A stretch of 37,751 nt of DNA from Allochromatium palmeri (GTDB lineage: Bacteria; Pseudomonadota; Gammaproteobacteria; Chromatiales; Chromatiaceae). The notes under the pieces are model-generated. The model was not told where the DNA came from, ran no database searches, and saw only the letters and a program-made list of their open reading frames with translations. Shown here piece after piece: positions 1 through 9,782 of the stretch. A program made the position numbers and the translations under genes. Every line of letters starts with the position of its first letter. Position 1 is the first letter of the stretch. The stretch lies in NCBI RefSeq assembly GCF_009720725.1, contig NZ_WNKT01000037.1, positions 1 through 37,751 of the forward strand, given 5' to 3'.

Positions 1-57
1 CAGGAACCGTTCACGGCGGGTCTGGTACTTCGGCTTCGGGGCGCGTTTCTTGGGCAT
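1..57 (-). CDS. transposase N-terminal fragment (partial at window edge)
   Basis: Nineteen residues are visible, starting at the minus-strand ATG at 57 and open to the left edge. The stretch is strongly basic (KKRAPKPK) and then reads TRRERFL, similar to the first segment of IS5-type DDE transposases. No catalytic residues fall inside the window. No strong ribosome binding site is seen upstream. The family assignment is therefore tentative, but the flanking element-like end and TTAA support it. Confidence 0.45.
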   Translation of the reverse strand, partial: MPKKRAPKPKYQTRRERFL

Positions 58-144
58 CGTCGTCAGGCTGAGGGCGGTGGAGAACACAGGGCACAAGGGT
101 ATCACTCAGACCCCTTCGCCAAAACGGAATTGTTCAGCGTTTCC
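1..144 (-). mobile_element. edge of an IS5-like insertion sequence, cut by the window start
   Basis: On the minus strand an open frame starts at an ATG at 55-57 and runs off the window as MPKKRAPKPKYQTRRERFL. The basic start followed by TRRERFL resembles the N-terminus of IS5-family transposases; this is recognition from memory, not a search. Reading the same strand, the presumed element end lies at 144-126 and begins GGAAACGCTGAACAATTCC. It abuts a TTAA (145-148), which fits the 4-bp YTAR targets typical of the IS5 group. The other end is outside the window, so target duplication and completeness cannot be judged. Confidence 0.5.
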
Positions 145-176
145 TTAATACATCTGGGGGCGCGAGGAACTGAGTG

Positions 177-300
177 ATGAGCGGGTATTCCGAAGAACGC
201 CGAGCGCCGAGCGGCGATCGTGGCGAAGTTGCTGCCGCCGCAGAACCTGAGTCCGCGTGAGGTGGCCGAGCAGAAAGTTCTGTATCCTGCGCTCGGTGTG
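177..300 (+). pseudogene. decayed IS3-type transposase orfA with a 7-bp duplication frameshift
   Basis: An ATG at 177, preceded by GAGGAACTGAGTG, starts MSGYSEERR. The frame then breaks. The cause is visible: the heptamer GCCGAGC is present twice in tandem at 199-212. Removing one copy restores MSGYSEERRAAIVAKLLPPQ, which continues NLSPREVAEQ. This is the typical start of an IS3-family OrfA helix-turn-helix protein (SEERRAAIVAKLLPP...EVA). After about residue 30 the similarity fades (KVLYPAL) and the rest of orfA and all of orfB are missing. The gene is a fragment and not functional. It sits directly beside the presumed IS5-like end at 144. Confidence 0.6.
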
Positions 301-620
301 GGAAGCCAGTCAGCCCCTCAGTGTCAGAATACATGTCGCTTGCTCTTGCGATCTTTCTTAATACATCGAGTAGGCGAGGATGCTCAGATCCTGGTTCAAG
401 GCTCCTGGCTGTTCCACAGCGACATGGGCAACATCCCCAGCACTGAAGCGGCCTACAGGCCACAGAGACCTGGTCATGGTCATCTTGTCCAACCCCAGTG
501 CCAACCTGCACCCTGGCTTGTCTCTTAAGTGACTTAACACCGATGCAGGCGACAAGTATGCTGACAACTACCGCAGCTCAACGGTCGTAATACGATAAAA
601 TCATTAAACTAATAACCAAG
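301..620. other. gene-free remnant DNA left of the AT-rich island
   Basis: No convincing gene is seen. A short direct repeat of the type TT(C/T)CTTAATACATC occurs at 141-154 and again at 354-367, spaced about 213 bp. It probably marks old insertion or duplication events. Open frames here lack a ribosome binding site and recognisable protein sequence. G+C falls sharply from about 560 on, where the island begins. Confidence 0.5.
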
Positions 621-627
621 GTTTGTA

Positions 628-1707
628 ATGAAAATTTTAATAGCCGAAAAATGGCCTGTACACGAAGAATGCATGCCCGCTTATATTTATGCTTTAAACA
701 CGCTTAAAATAAAGCCGGACATAATGTATTCGGAACCCGCTTTAGAAAGCAAAGGAAACGTGCTTGATCATTACGTTGGATTAGATTATGAACTAACTAT
801 AAAATGGCGACATGACAAAGAAAAACAAATTGTTGAAAAAATATCAGATTCAAAATATGATCTTATAATTGCAAATAGCTTTCAAGGTCAGGCTCCGGAT
901 TTTTATCTGAAGTTTGAATCAATTGTTCTAGGCATCATACATCATTTTCCAGAACTGCCGGCGGATACCATAAAAAAAATAAACTTAATAAATAATAATT
1001 CAAAAAAACCAAAAGTACATTTAGCTTTTTTATGGGATTTTATTCCTAATGCTTTTTTTTATTTTTATTCTGACTTTTTGCACAGCGCAACGCATGTTAT
1101 GTATTCTCTTGCGCCTCTTAAAACTACTGAAAAAAAATCATGTGATTCCATTAAAATCGCCATACCTGGCGGCATTAACACGAGTAATAGAGCCTATGAA
1201 ATGTTAATAGATGGCTTAACAAAAACCAAGTTGGGTAAAAAAAATCTCAAATTTATACTTCCTGGAGGAGGCAAAGCAGAAGATATTAAAAAATTCAAAG
1301 ACTTGTTGATCAAATCCGGATTAATGGAATTCTTCGAATTTAATGACATGCAAAACAATCAGCATAAAATAGCTCATGAAGACTACTATAGAAAAATAAC
1401 ACAATCAGATCTTATTTTACCTTTGATAAAAAAAGCATCACGATATCGTGATTACAGTATATCTTCAGCAATAGCAACCGCCTATAATGCCAGCGTTCTT
1501 ACAGCAATGAATGCAACGGATTCTCATTTATATCATTTTCCTTATTCGCTAATTGACAGATTCGACTATACTTCTTTTCTAAAAAATCTTTCAGAACCCG
1601 ATTTTTTAGAAAAATCAAACAATTATTTGACTAGCCAACAAAATTCAATGGCAAAATTATTGAATAAGAATGTTCAATCCATGGCTAATTTATTAGATTC
1701 CATATGA
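628..1707 (+). CDS. AT-rich glycosyltransferase-like protein, probably GT-B fold
   Basis: This 359-residue protein has no signal peptide. The start MKILIAEKWP resembles the first strand of a Rossmann-like domain. A second-half domain begins near residues 175-185 (IKIAIPGGINTSNRAYE), followed by LKFILPGGG (207-215) and a late segment SDLILPLIKKASRYRDYSISSA (260-281). This arrangement resembles the donor-binding domain of GT-B glycosyltransferases, where a conserved acidic or serine-rich loop contacts the nucleotide sugar. The function is inferred from fold-like pattern only; the sugar and acceptor are unknown. An AAGG element six bases before the ATG can serve as ribosome binding site. Codon use is strongly A/T-ending, unlike the flanking chromosome, which points to horizontal transfer. 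It converges on the next gene across a shared terminator. Confidence 0.6.
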   Translation: MKILIAEKWPVHEECMPAYIYALNTLKIKPDIMYSEPALESKGNVLDHYVGLDYELTIKWRHDKEKQIVEKISDSKYDLIIANSFQGQAPDFYLKFESIVLGIIHHFPELPADTIKKINLINNNSKKPKVHLAFLWDFIPNAFFYFYSDFLHSATHVMYSLAPLKTTEKKSCDSIKIAIPGGINTSNRAYEMLIDGLTKTKLGKKNLKFILPGGGKAEDIKKFKDLLIKSGLMEFFEFNDMQNNQHKIAHEDYYRKITQSDLILPLIKKASRYRDYSISSAIATAYNASVLTAMNATDSHLYHFPYSLIDRFDYTSFLKNLSEPDFLEKSNNYLTSQQNSMAKLLNKNVQSMANLLDSI

Positions 1708-1716
1708 TTAGGAAAT

Positions 1717-1753
1717 AAAAAATCGGCAGAATATAAAATTCTGCCGATTTTTT
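1717..1753. terminator. perfect bidirectional terminator between the two island genes
   Basis: A 16-bp perfect inverted repeat (1717-1732 and 1738-1753) with a five-base loop carries six A at one end and six T at the other, so it reads as an intrinsic terminator on both strands. It lies 10 bp after the plus-strand gene and 13 bp after the minus-strand gene. It should end transcription of both. Confidence 0.92.
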
Positions 1754-1766
1754 GACTTGCGAGATT

Positions 1767-2375
1767 CTACTTTTCTAAAGTCGTTTTTAATGCATTTAGC
1801 TCGCTTCTCAGATCTTCATTCTCTTCTTTGAGATGAATGACATAAAGCGCAAGCTCTTCGACTTTTTCCAGTGTTTTTACACTAACAAGCCCTAAATTAT
1901 GACCATTTTCTTCGATATCTGCCGCAGTCGGCATTCCCGGAAGATGACCTTCTTTCTCAATGAATTGCTTCAAATCAGCAATTGGCATCAATGAATAAGA
2001 TTCTTTGAATACATAGTCTGGCCAAATCTCACTTTCTGTTCCAACGATCATTTGGGTAGATTTCATTGTTCCTTTAGCAATCAAATCTCCGCTTGGCATT
2101 ATAGCAATTACATCTCTCCACCCGGAGCCATTGTAATGCGTGAACAAAATTTTACCCATCGTTGGAGCGCCGCCAAAGATGAATTTAAACTGGCCTTGAC
2201 GTCCAGGGTAACCTGTGGATGACTTACTGTAAGATTCAAGATTTCCACCACCTGACCCTTCCCAACCAAAGTCTATTCGACCTTTAGCAACTTCGTTATC
2301 ATGCACAGCACCAGTTTGTGCTAAAACAGGCGAAGAAATAATCGCGAAACAAATAAAAGCAAATAGGGTTTTCAT
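1767..2375 (-). CDS. secreted protein with tail-fibre-like C-terminal domain
   Basis: The protein has 202 residues from the ATG at 2375, which follows GGAG by six bases; the longer frame would use a TTG and spoil the signal peptide. Residues 1-19 (MKTLFAFICFAIISSPVLA) form a clear Sec signal with cleavage before QTGA. The middle is Gly/Ser-rich (EGSGGGN, GSGW) and probably beta-structured. The C-terminal part contains WPDYVFKESYSLMP, then IEKEGHLPGMPTAADI, NLGLVSVKTLEKVEEL and a coiled coil (HLKEENEDLRSELNALK). That block is common in tail-fibre-like surface proteins of Bacteroidota, where it often trimerises, so the gene looks foreign. It is AT-rich like its convergent neighbour. The exact role (adhesin, sheath or fibre) is unknown. 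Confidence 0.75.
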   Translation of the reverse strand: MKTLFAFICFAIISSPVLAQTGAVHDNEVAKGRIDFGWEGSGGGNLESYSKSSTGYPGRQGQFKFIFGGAPTMGKILFTHYNGSGWRDVIAIMPSGDLIAKGTMKSTQMIVGTESEIWPDYVFKESYSLMPIADLKQFIEKEGHLPGMPTAADIEENGHNLGLVSVKTLEKVEELALYVIHLKEENEDLRSELNALKTTLEK

Positions 2376-2533
2376 AAATTCTCCGATTAACAAACGCAAA
2401 AAATCGCGAAAATTGATAGCGGCCTCAAGAGCGCACAGCCACTTTCAGTCGTTGCCGGTTCTCCGTAACCCGGACTTTTACACTTTAAATCCGTTTACCA
2501 ACAAATTAACAATTCTAAAACTAAATTTCAATC

Positions 2534-2561
2534 ACAATACAAGCACTCAGGCTTGTGTCAA
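2534..2561 (-). promoter_or_regulatory. candidate sigma-70 promoter with an inverted repeat in its spacer
   Basis: Reading the minus strand there is a perfect TTGACA (2561-2556), a 16-bp spacer and TATTGT (2539-2534). The spacer is itself an inverted repeat, CAAGC-6 nt-GCTTG. It points to the secreted-protein gene and would give a leader of about 150 nt. It lies immediately past the end of the IS481-type remnant. Confidence 0.55.
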
Positions 2562-2565
2562 ATAC

Positions 2566-3020
2566 CTAGAGATTGTAGACACGTTTTTTGAAGAGTGCAG
2601 GGTGTTTGTCGTACCAGTTCTTGAGCGCCTGGATCGGGGTGGTGTGGTTGAGAGATTTCTGCGGAATGTGTTGATTTGTAGGCTTGGACATAACGCTCGA
2701 TACTCTGAGTGAGGCTGTCGGCTTGAGGGTTTTGACCGGACGCGAGTCCAGGTCGATGGGGGGGCTTGAGCACTTGGAGGTTAGAGACGCCATGACGGCG
2801 CAAACGGCGATCAAACCCCGAACGCGAGAAGCGGTACTGATAAAATCGTGCGTGATGGCCAGCAGGTCATCAAGTGGCAACAACAAGGTTTTACGCAACT
2901 CCATCAGCACGACCTCCTGGGTAGGCATCAGACGCGTGCTGTGCGAAGCGTCCTCGGTGCTTGAGCGTCCTCGCGCGTCGGCCGCGTCGACTCATGGATC
3001 TCACGTCGGACAGCGGACAT
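2566..3020 (-). pseudogene. multiply frameshifted, internally deleted IS481-type transposase
   Basis: Fragments of one transposase are spread over different minus-strand frames. MSAVRREIHES near 3020 and KHRGRFAQHAS near 2960 match the N-terminal helix-turn-helix region. MPTQEVVLMELRKTLLLPLD followed by DLLAITHDFIS (2928-2836) and RRHGVSNLQ (near 2800) follow. SLTQSIERYVQAY then leads into NQHIPQKSLNHTTPIQAL and a C-terminus KHPALFKKRVYNL with stop at 2566. The catalytic DDE core that should lie between the RRHGVSNL and ERYVQAY segments is missing. At least three frame changes and one large deletion are needed, so this is an old inactive remnant. Confidence 0.7.
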
Positions 3021-3338
3021 GGTACGCACGTTTTTATGTAGACGGATAACCATCGCGTGCTAAACCTTTATCGTGTTCTGGATAGACTCGCTGGCCGATT
3101 CTCAAACTTCAAGCGCGGTCCGCTGGAGCACCTGGCGGGCGAGGAACAAAGGATAACTCCTTCGCGGTACATGATCACACGGGACGCAACACCTACAATC
3201 TCCAAGGGTTTGACAGACTAATTAAATCTGCTATTTAGCGGAGATCGACATAAATCCTAGCACTTTGTTGGTGAAATGCTAGTAAGTATTTATACTCAAT
3301 TCGAATTAAACACTAATAGTGTCGTCGGGCGTTCGGAT
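3021..3338. other. gene-free region between IS remnant and dtd
   Basis: No gene is seen. The right half is AT-rich like the island. Short inverted repeats are present: CTAGCA/TGCTAG at 3257-3262 and 3277-3282, and ACACTA/TAGTGT at 3310-3322. A TTGACA (3210-3215) with TATTTA 16 bp downstream looks promoter-like on the plus strand but serves no visible gene. Confidence 0.4.
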
Positions 3339-3776
3339 TCAGCTTTCGAGCCAGAAGGTCACAGGGCCGTCGTTGATCAGGCTGACCTGCATGTCAGCCC
3401 CGAAGCGTCCCGTAGCGACCCGAGGATGGGCCGCGTGCGCGCGTTCGACCAAATGATCGAACAGCCGCCGCCCCTCATCAGGGGCCGCGGCGGACGTGAA
3501 GCTGGCGCGCGTACCCTTCTTGGTGTCAGCGGCCAGCGTGAACTGCGGCACCAGCAGCAGACCGCCGCCGATGTCGCGCAGACTCAGGTTCATGCGATCC
3601 TGCGCATCGGGAAAGACCCGATAGCCGAGCAGCCGCTCCAACAGCCGCTCGGCGCGTGCCTCGTCATCGCCACGCTGCACACCGACCAGCACCAGCAGAC
3701 CGCGCTCGATGGCACCGACCGTCTCGCCCGCGACCACCACGCGCGCCTCACTGACCCGTTGCAGCAACCCGATCAT
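3339..3776 (-). CDS. dtd: D-aminoacyl-tRNA deacylase
   Basis: Dtd hydrolyses D-amino acids wrongly attached to tRNA and acts in the cytosol as a homodimer. The 145-residue protein has the family's usual length. It shows [20 protein letters not shown] at the start, the active-site region [12 protein letters not shown] (the canonical SQFTL with S replaced by P, as seen in some relatives) and the C-terminal [11 protein letters not shown] with the Gly-cisPro motif. The ATG at 3776 was chosen because it overlaps the pip stop codon as ATGA and matches the family start; the longer frame has no family-like sequence. It is the last gene of the thiC-pip-dtd run, so it may be partly controlled by the TPP riboswitch. 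Confidence 0.95.
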   Translation of the reverse strand: MIGLLQRVSEARVVVAGETVGAIERGLLVLVGVQRGDDEARAERLLERLLGYRVFPDAQDRMNLSLRDIGGGLLLVPQFTLAADTKKGTRASFTSAAAPDEGRRLFDHLVERAHAAHPRVATGRFGADMQVSLINDGPVTFWLES

Positions 3777-4735
3777 GCCAGCTCGCGCGCGAAGCGATCC
3801 GTCGCGGCCACCAGCGCGCGGCGGATCCCAGGCTCGAACGCCGAATGCCCGGCATCCGGGACGATCTGCAACTGGGCCGTCGGCCAGGCCTGATGCAGCT
3901 CCCAAGCCGAGCGCATCGGACAGATGAGGTCATAGCGTCCCTGGATGATCACACCTGGGATCTCCGCGAGCCGCTGCGCGTCGCGTAGCAGTTGATCCGG
4001 CGCCAGAAAAGCCCCGTTGACGAAATAATGACTCTCGATGCGTGCCAGACTCAGGGCCACCTGCGAATCAGCGAAATGGGCCTGGACATTGGGATTGGCG
4101 AGCAGGGTGGCCGTGCGTCCCTCCCAGATCGACCAGGCGCGCGCGGCCTCCAGCCGAACGGCGGCGTCCTCGCCCGTGAGCCGCGCGTGATAGGCCGCGA
4201 GCAGATCCGTTCGCTCGTCTTCCGCAATGGGCGCCAGGAAGTCCTCCCAGAGATCGGGGAAGACCCAGTTCGCCCCCTCCTGATAGAACCAGCGGATCTC
4301 CGCCGGACGGCAGAGAAAGATCCCGCGCACCACCAGCGCCGCGACCCGTTCGGGATAGGTCTCGGCATAGGCCAGAGCCAGCGTCGATCCCCAGGAGCCG
4401 CCGAACACCAGCCAGCGCTCGATCCCGAGCTGCTGGCGGATCAGCTCCATGTCAGAGACCAGATCCCAGGTGGTGTTGGCCATGAGTGAAGCATGCGGCC
4501 GCGAACGCCCGCAGCCGCGCTGATCGAACAGCACGACTCGATAGCGCTCAGGATCGAAGAAACCGCGATGCGCCGGTTCGCAACCGGCGCCCGGTCCGCC
4601 GTGCAGAAAGATCGCCGGAAGGCCATCGGGACGTCCGCATTCCTCGACATAGAGCCGATGGCCGTTGTCGACGACCAGCTCATGGACGGCGAAGGGTTCG
4701 GTGACTGGATAAAGGTCGGTGGCCTGGGTGTCCAT
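3773..4735 (-). CDS. pip: proline iminopeptidase (alpha/beta hydrolase)
   Basis: This 320-residue cytosolic peptidase removes N-terminal proline from peptides. Visible family motifs are the oxyanion segment HGGPGAGC (45-52), [11 protein letters not shown] (71-81) and the nucleophile elbow GGSWGS with Ser114. The late acid GRYDLICP and histidine [10 protein letters not shown] complete the Ser-Asp-His triad. The length matches the S33 family. The ATG at 4735 gives [10 protein letters not shown]; the upstream extension of the frame overlaps thiC and is not family-like. It starts 16 bp after the thiC stop and overlaps dtd by ATGA, so it is translated from the thiC transcript. Confidence 0.93.
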   Translation of the reverse strand: MDTQATDLYPVTEPFAVHELVVDNGHRLYVEECGRPDGLPAIFLHGGPGAGCEPAHRGFFDPERYRVVLFDQRGCGRSRPHASLMANTTWDLVSDMELIRQQLGIERWLVFGGSWGSTLALAYAETYPERVAALVVRGIFLCRPAEIRWFYQEGANWVFPDLWEDFLAPIAEDERTDLLAAYHARLTGEDAAVRLEAARAWSIWEGRTATLLANPNVQAHFADSQVALSLARIESHYFVNGAFLAPDQLLRDAQRLAEIPGVIIQGRYDLICPMRSAWELHQAWPTAQLQIVPDAGHSAFEPGIRRALVAATDRFARELA

Positions 4736-4751
4736 CGGATGCCGCTCCTGT

Positions 4752-6920
<2,169 letters not shown>

Positions 6921-6934
6921 CATTTCAGAGTTGC

Positions 6935-6963
6935 ACGCTAGCGAAAGGGGATCGCGATTTCAA
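6935..6963 (-). promoter_or_regulatory. candidate promoter of the thiC riboswitch transcript
   Basis: The minus strand carries TTGAAA (6963-6958), a 17-bp spacer and a weak TAGCGT (6940-6935). The expected start site falls some seven bases later, just before the first conserved bases of the TPP aptamer at 6920. The position is what makes it convincing. Confidence 0.45.
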
Positions 6964-7038
6964 TAGACACCCAAATGTCTCTACAATTTCAGCGCGTCTC
7001 TTTTGCGCGATTCAAAGGCTCCAGGTGACACAGTGCCC

Positions 7039-9114
7039 ATGACCAATGCCGAATCAAGCGGTCGCGTGTATGTGTTGAGCACACACACCGCTTTGATGGA
7101 ATCCTTGTGCCCCCGGCTCCAATCGCACGGGATCGATGTCCACACTTTCTCGGATGTCAGCACGCTCATACCGGCGACCTCAGAGGTCGCTCCCGAGGTC
7201 ATCGTGCTCGACCTGGCACTGATCCCGGGCGATGAGCTGCTCAAGACAGTGTGCCAGCAGATCGCCGAATCCACGCGCCGGCGTCCAAGCCTGATCGGTC
7301 TGGCGGCCGCTCAGGAGCATGGCGAGGAAACACTCGCGCGCCGCCTGGCCGCGCGCCGTGCCGGTCTCGTCAGCTATGTTGCCCGGCCGGTGTCGGTGCG
7401 GCAGCTCGCCAGCCGGATTCTGGCGCTGTGCGGATCCCTGGAATCCTCCCGCTACCATATCCTCTTGGCGGTGGAGGATCCCAACCTGGGGCGACGTCTG
7501 GCGCCCATACTCGCTGCCGTCGGCATGACGACGCTGATTGTCAGCGATCCCATGAAGCTCCTGGTGCGCCTGCTGGCCTTCAAGCCGAACCTGCTGCTGA
7601 TGGACATGGATTTCTCGCAGGTGTCGGGCGTCGAACTGACGGCCATCATTCGCGATGATGACCAGTTCCATGGTCTGCCGATCCTCTTTCTGGCCGACGA
7701 GATCGATCCGATCCGGCAGTTGTGGGCGCTCAGAGCCGGCGGTGATGGCTTCATTCCAAAGTCGGCGGGGCGTGAAGTGCTGGTCGCCGCGATCGAACAG
7801 CAGTTGCGTCTGTCGCGCTGGCTTCAGGACCGGCTCATGCTGATGAATCGTCGCGAGACGGCTCGTGGTTTCCTGCCGCGCGCGGTCTTCATCTCCTATC
7901 TGGAGCGTCTGCTGCACACCTGGACGCCGGGGAGCGAGCGACAGGGGCTGCTGTTGCTGGATCTGGATTCGAGCCAGCGACTGCTGCAACGGCTGGGACA
8001 TGGCGGGGTCGAACGTCTGCTGCGCGAGTTGGAGCAGTCTCTGGGGCGGCATCTGACCGTGAATGAAGCGGCCACGCGCCTGGACGATTTCCGCTATGCC
8101 ATCCTGACGCGCCGCGATGATGCCGAAAAACTCCAGGCGCTGGCCGATCAACTGCATGATCAGGTCCATGGACTGGCGGCGCGGGAGCCGGCGAGCGTGC
8201 GGCCGCTGACGCTGAGCATTGGCGTGGCCTCGTTCGATCCGCCGCCGGCCGATCTCCAGTCGCTGATGTCACGCGCCGAGCGGGCGGTCCAAAGCGCTAG
8301 CGAGGCGGGTGGTGATCGGGTGCATGTCTGGTCGCCGGTCACCACCGAGAGTACGGCTGTCATGACCGAGGCGGTGGTCAGTCGTCTGGTGAAGACCGCC
8401 CTGGCTCAGGATGGACTGCGGATGCTGTTTCAGCCGATTCTCCCGCTCGACTCGCATACTGAGGGGCTCTATGAGGCACAAATCCGCTTGCGCACCCTGA
8501 GCGGTGATGAACTCTCGCCCGCTGATTTTCTGGCTGTGGCCGCGCGCGCCGCGCTGATGCCGAGCATCGACCGCTGGGTGCTGCAACGCACCTGGCAGAC
8601 GGTAGTCGCACAGACGACCTCTGGTCAGCCGCCCCGACTGTTGCTGCATCAAAACCTCGCGACACTGATGGCCTCGGATTGGTTGAATTGGCTGAGACAG
8701 CAACAGAAACAAATTGCACCGCTTCAGAGCCGAACCGTGCTTGAATTCCAGTTTGCTGAGATTCGTCGACGGCACCGTGAAGCGGCCGTGCTGTTCGGGC
8801 GTTTGGCGGAGCAGGGGATCGAGCTGTGTGCCGCCAATGTTACGGGCAGCGAGGCGGAGGCACATGAACTCGCGCGACTCGGTGTGAAATTGGCCAAGCT
8901 GACCATCGCGGTCGGCCGGTCGACGGATCAAACCTATCTCGTCAATAGCATACAGACGCTGCGTCTACACGGAGTCGCCGTGATCGTGCCTGGCATCGAC
9001 AGTCCGGACGATCTGCGGCGCGTTTGGATGTGTCGGCCTGAATACATTCAGGGACATTATCTGCAATTGCCAAGCCCGGACCTGAACTTCGATTTTCAGA
9101 CACTCATCCAATGA
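7039..9114 (+). CDS. tandem receiver protein with degenerate GGDEF and EAL domains
   Basis: The 691-residue protein has four domains: receiver 1 (about 8-130, phosphoacceptor-like D58 in VIVLDLALIPG), receiver 2 (about 137-258, D189 in LLLMDMDFSQVSG and the later FIPKS lysine), a GGDEF-like domain (about 280-425) and an EAL-like domain (about 440-690). Both output domains look inactive. The GGDEF signature is RLDDF (347-351). The EAL motif is E479-A480-Q481, the usual DDFG loop reads AANVTG, and the lysine strand reads VKLAKLT. The protein is therefore more likely a c-di-GMP receptor or scaffold, as known for FimX-type proteins, than an enzyme; that is inference. The ATG at 7039 has AGGTGA upstream and is preferred to the TTG at 7003. 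It overlaps the next gene by ATGA, so the two are translationally coupled. Confidence 0.85.
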   Translation: MTNAESSGRVYVLSTHTALMESLCPRLQSHGIDVHTFSDVSTLIPATSEVAPEVIVLDLALIPGDELLKTVCQQIAESTRRRPSLIGLAAAQEHGEETLARRLAARRAGLVSYVARPVSVRQLASRILALCGSLESSRYHILLAVEDPNLGRRLAPILAAVGMTTLIVSDPMKLLVRLLAFKPNLLLMDMDFSQVSGVELTAIIRDDDQFHGLPILFLADEIDPIRQLWALRAGGDGFIPKSAGREVLVAAIEQQLRLSRWLQDRLMLMNRRETARGFLPRAVFISYLERLLHTWTPGSERQGLLLLDLDSSQRLLQRLGHGGVERLLRELEQSLGRHLTVNEAATRLDDFRYAILTRRDDAEKLQALADQLHDQVHGLAAREPASVRPLTLSIGVASFDPPPADLQSLMSRAERAVQSASEAGGDRVHVWSPVTTESTAVMTEAVVSRLVKTALAQDGLRMLFQPILPLDSHTEGLYEAQIRLRTLSGDELSPADFLAVAARAALMPSIDRWVLQRTWQTVVAQTTSGQPPRLLLHQNLATLMASDWLNWLRQQQKQIAPLQSRTVLEFQFAEIRRRHREAAVLFGRLAEQGIELCAANVTGSEAEAHELARLGVKLAKLTIAVGRSTDQTYLVNSIQTLRLHGVAVIVPGIDSPDDLRRVWMCRPEYIQGHYLQLPSPDLNFDFQTLIQ

Positions 9115-9746
9115 AACCCAATGATCTGCGCTTGAGCCATGTAAACCCGCTGCCCGAGGAGCCTGACGCCAGTGAGTCGCATGCAGCGCTCCACACAGGG
9201 CGGCTGGTTCTGACGCCGTCCGATCCGCATCTAGCCCCGGACATCGGCTTGCTGGTCGAGGGACTGGCCCAGTCTAGCCTGCTTGGTGTGGCGCTGGAGC
9301 GCGAAGCGGGTCTGGCCTTTGCCATCGGACCGAACTTTCTGAGTCTGCTGACCTTTGCCGGCTGTGCTGTTCAGCTTCGCGATGCGCCTCAAACCGGCGC
9401 CCATTTTTCGCACATCCGGATTCCGCCGCTCAGCCCGCATCCTCGTCTGGTGGTCGGGCGCAACACCCGTGCGCCGCGCTGTGCGGGCTGTCGTGCGCCC
9501 TTGTCGGATTGGCGCGAACGCGTCGATCACTGGGCCGCGCATCTACATGCCGGGGTGCGTTGTCCGGCCTGTGGCGAGACGCGCCCGCCCTGGCTCTGGG
9601 ACTGGAAACAGCACGGCGGATTCGGGCGTGTGTTCGTTCAGATCGAGGAGGTCTTTCCGGGTGAGGCGGTGCCGACCCCGATGCTCTTTGAGCAGCTGAT
9701 TCGCGTCAGTGGCATCGGCTGGCGACATTTTTACATCCAGGATTGA
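9111..9746 (+). CDS. conserved protein with a zinc-ribbon-like CxxC pair
   Basis: The 211-residue protein has no signal peptide or membrane segment. I do not recognise a named family. Two CxxC knuckles, C124-AG-C127 and C151-PA-C154, spaced 23 residues apart, look like a zinc ribbon. They sit in RNTRAPRCAGCRAPLSDW and GVRCPACGETRPP. The C-terminus contains FVQIEEVFPGEAVP. The start codon overlaps the stop of the receiver-GGDEF-EAL gene, so it likely works with that protein, perhaps as partner or adaptor. The function is unknown. Confidence 0.85.
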   Translation: MKPNDLRLSHVNPLPEEPDASESHAALHTGRLVLTPSDPHLAPDIGLLVEGLAQSSLLGVALEREAGLAFAIGPNFLSLLTFAGCAVQLRDAPQTGAHFSHIRIPPLSPHPRLVVGRNTRAPRCAGCRAPLSDWRERVDHWAAHLHAGVRCPACGETRPPWLWDWKQHGGFGRVFVQIEEVFPGEAVPTPMLFEQLIRVSGIGWRHFYIQD

Positions 9747-9765
9747 CCCCCGTGGAGCGGGGGTC
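9745..9765. terminator. hairpin between the zinc-ribbon gene and phaC
   Basis: An 8-bp perfect stem GACCCCCG/CGGGGGTC with a five-base loop overlaps the stop codon of the upstream gene and lies 17 bp past the phaC stop. There is no T-run, so termination strength is uncertain. Its place between convergent genes suits a shared terminator. Confidence 0.6.
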
Positions 9766-9782
9766 AGGCATGGAAGCGGCGG

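Noticed and set aside
358-567. Minus-strand 69-codon frame left of the island
   Set aside because: No recognisable protein, no start signal; likely decayed mobile DNA.
2413-2712. Plus-strand 99-codon frame over the IS481-type remnant
   Set aside because: It is antisense to transposase fragments and has no ribosome binding site.
3210-3237. TTGACA-N16-TATTTA promoter-like site on the plus strand
   Set aside because: No plus-strand gene follows; dtd lies in the opposite direction, so it is probably chance in AT-rich DNA.
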